NCBI RefSeq assembly: GCF_000820185.1 | Contig: NZ_CDCA01000036.1 | Coordinates: 62,786 to 126,785 of the forward strand | DNA: 64,000 nt | From: Aeromonas tecta | GTDB taxonomy: Bacteria; Pseudomonadota; Gammaproteobacteria; Enterobacterales; Aeromonadaceae | Reading direction: 5' to 3' | In this document: piece by piece, positions 63,968-64,000 of the stretch | Layout of the letters: every line of letters starts with the position of its first letter | Position numbering within the stretch: position 1 is the stretch's first letter | Program-made: the position numbers and the translations under genes | The notes under the pieces: model-generated | What the model saw: the letters and a program-made list of their open reading frames with translations, nothing else | Told to the model about the DNA's origin: nothing | The model's database searches: none

Positions 63968-64000
63968 ATGAGTGGCACTATTATCAAGTCCGCCAGAAAT
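63968..64000 (+). CDS. Start of an unidentified gene cut by the right edge
   Basis: ATG 63968 follows AAGAAGAGGAGTAACCACC, an excellent ribosome site. Only 11 codons (MSGTIIKSARN) are visible, too few to identify. The long upstream region suggests it begins a transcription unit. Confidence 0.7.
   Translation, partial: MSGTIIKSARN

Overview
The window is about 60% GC. Its polar-flagellum cluster has the Vibrio/Aeromonas gene order, with a chitobiose-type operon and housekeeping genes close to Aeromonas/Vibrio proteins. I read it as a chromosomal segment of an Aeromonas-like gammaproteobacterium. The genus is inferred from gene content and protein similarity by eye, not from a search. I see no rRNA, tRNA, CRISPR array, insertion sequence or prophage.

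Layout. (1) 1-19.1 kb, minus strand: one long polar flagellar block read as fliE-F-G-H-I-J, fliK-L-M-N-O-P-Q-R-flhB and flhA-F-G-fliA (fliA runs off the left edge). Each of the three sub-blocks is preceded by a textbook sigma-54 promoter (GG-N10-GC), at 19067, 13095 and 5001. It encodes the basal body, C-ring, export apparatus, the FlhF/FlhG polar placement pair and sigma-28. (2) 19.2-24.3 kb: a small unknown protein, a secreted SYLF/YSC84 protein, an arsR-acr3-arsC arsenic operon (minus strand) and rimO (plus strand). (3) 24.9-35.5 kb, plus strand: a chito-oligosaccharide operon made of a solute-binding protein, two permeases, two ATPases, a GH9 enzyme, a GlcNAc-type kinase and a GH20 hexosaminidase. 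Together they would import (GlcNAc)2-like sugars, cleave them and phosphorylate the products. (4) 35.7-64 kb: mixed chromosomal genes, namely an Aer-like chemoreceptor, an alkyltransferase-like protein, topA, astB, sohB, yciK, two LysR regulators, a sugar-efflux MFS protein, a MalY/PatB lyase, an orphan TAXI binding protein, a purA variant, a PEBP protein, an AraC regulator, a GH63-type lipoprotein, tyrS, an M23 peptidase, anmK, a probably dead ADP-ribosylglycohydrolase homologue, a GNAT enzyme and the first codons of one further gene.

The most unusual signal is architectural. At many gene-gene junctions the end of the upstream gene, often with the start of the downstream gene, has been duplicated in tandem. 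The insert is then a chimeric mini-ORF (head of gene B fused to tail of gene A) joined to its neighbours by start-stop overlaps (ATGA, GTGA or 8-nt overlaps). Clear cases are GH9-kinase (two extra 122-nt units), kinase-GH20, fliR-flhB, fliQ-fliR, fliP-fliQ, fliN-fliO, fliE-fliF and fliH-fliI. The 3' ends of anmK and tyrS are also duplicated, where no co-directional gene follows. The copies differ by substitutions and indels, which argues against an assembly artefact. The same feature recurs in unrelated operons, pointing to a genome-level duplication tendency and perhaps selection for uninterrupted translational coupling.
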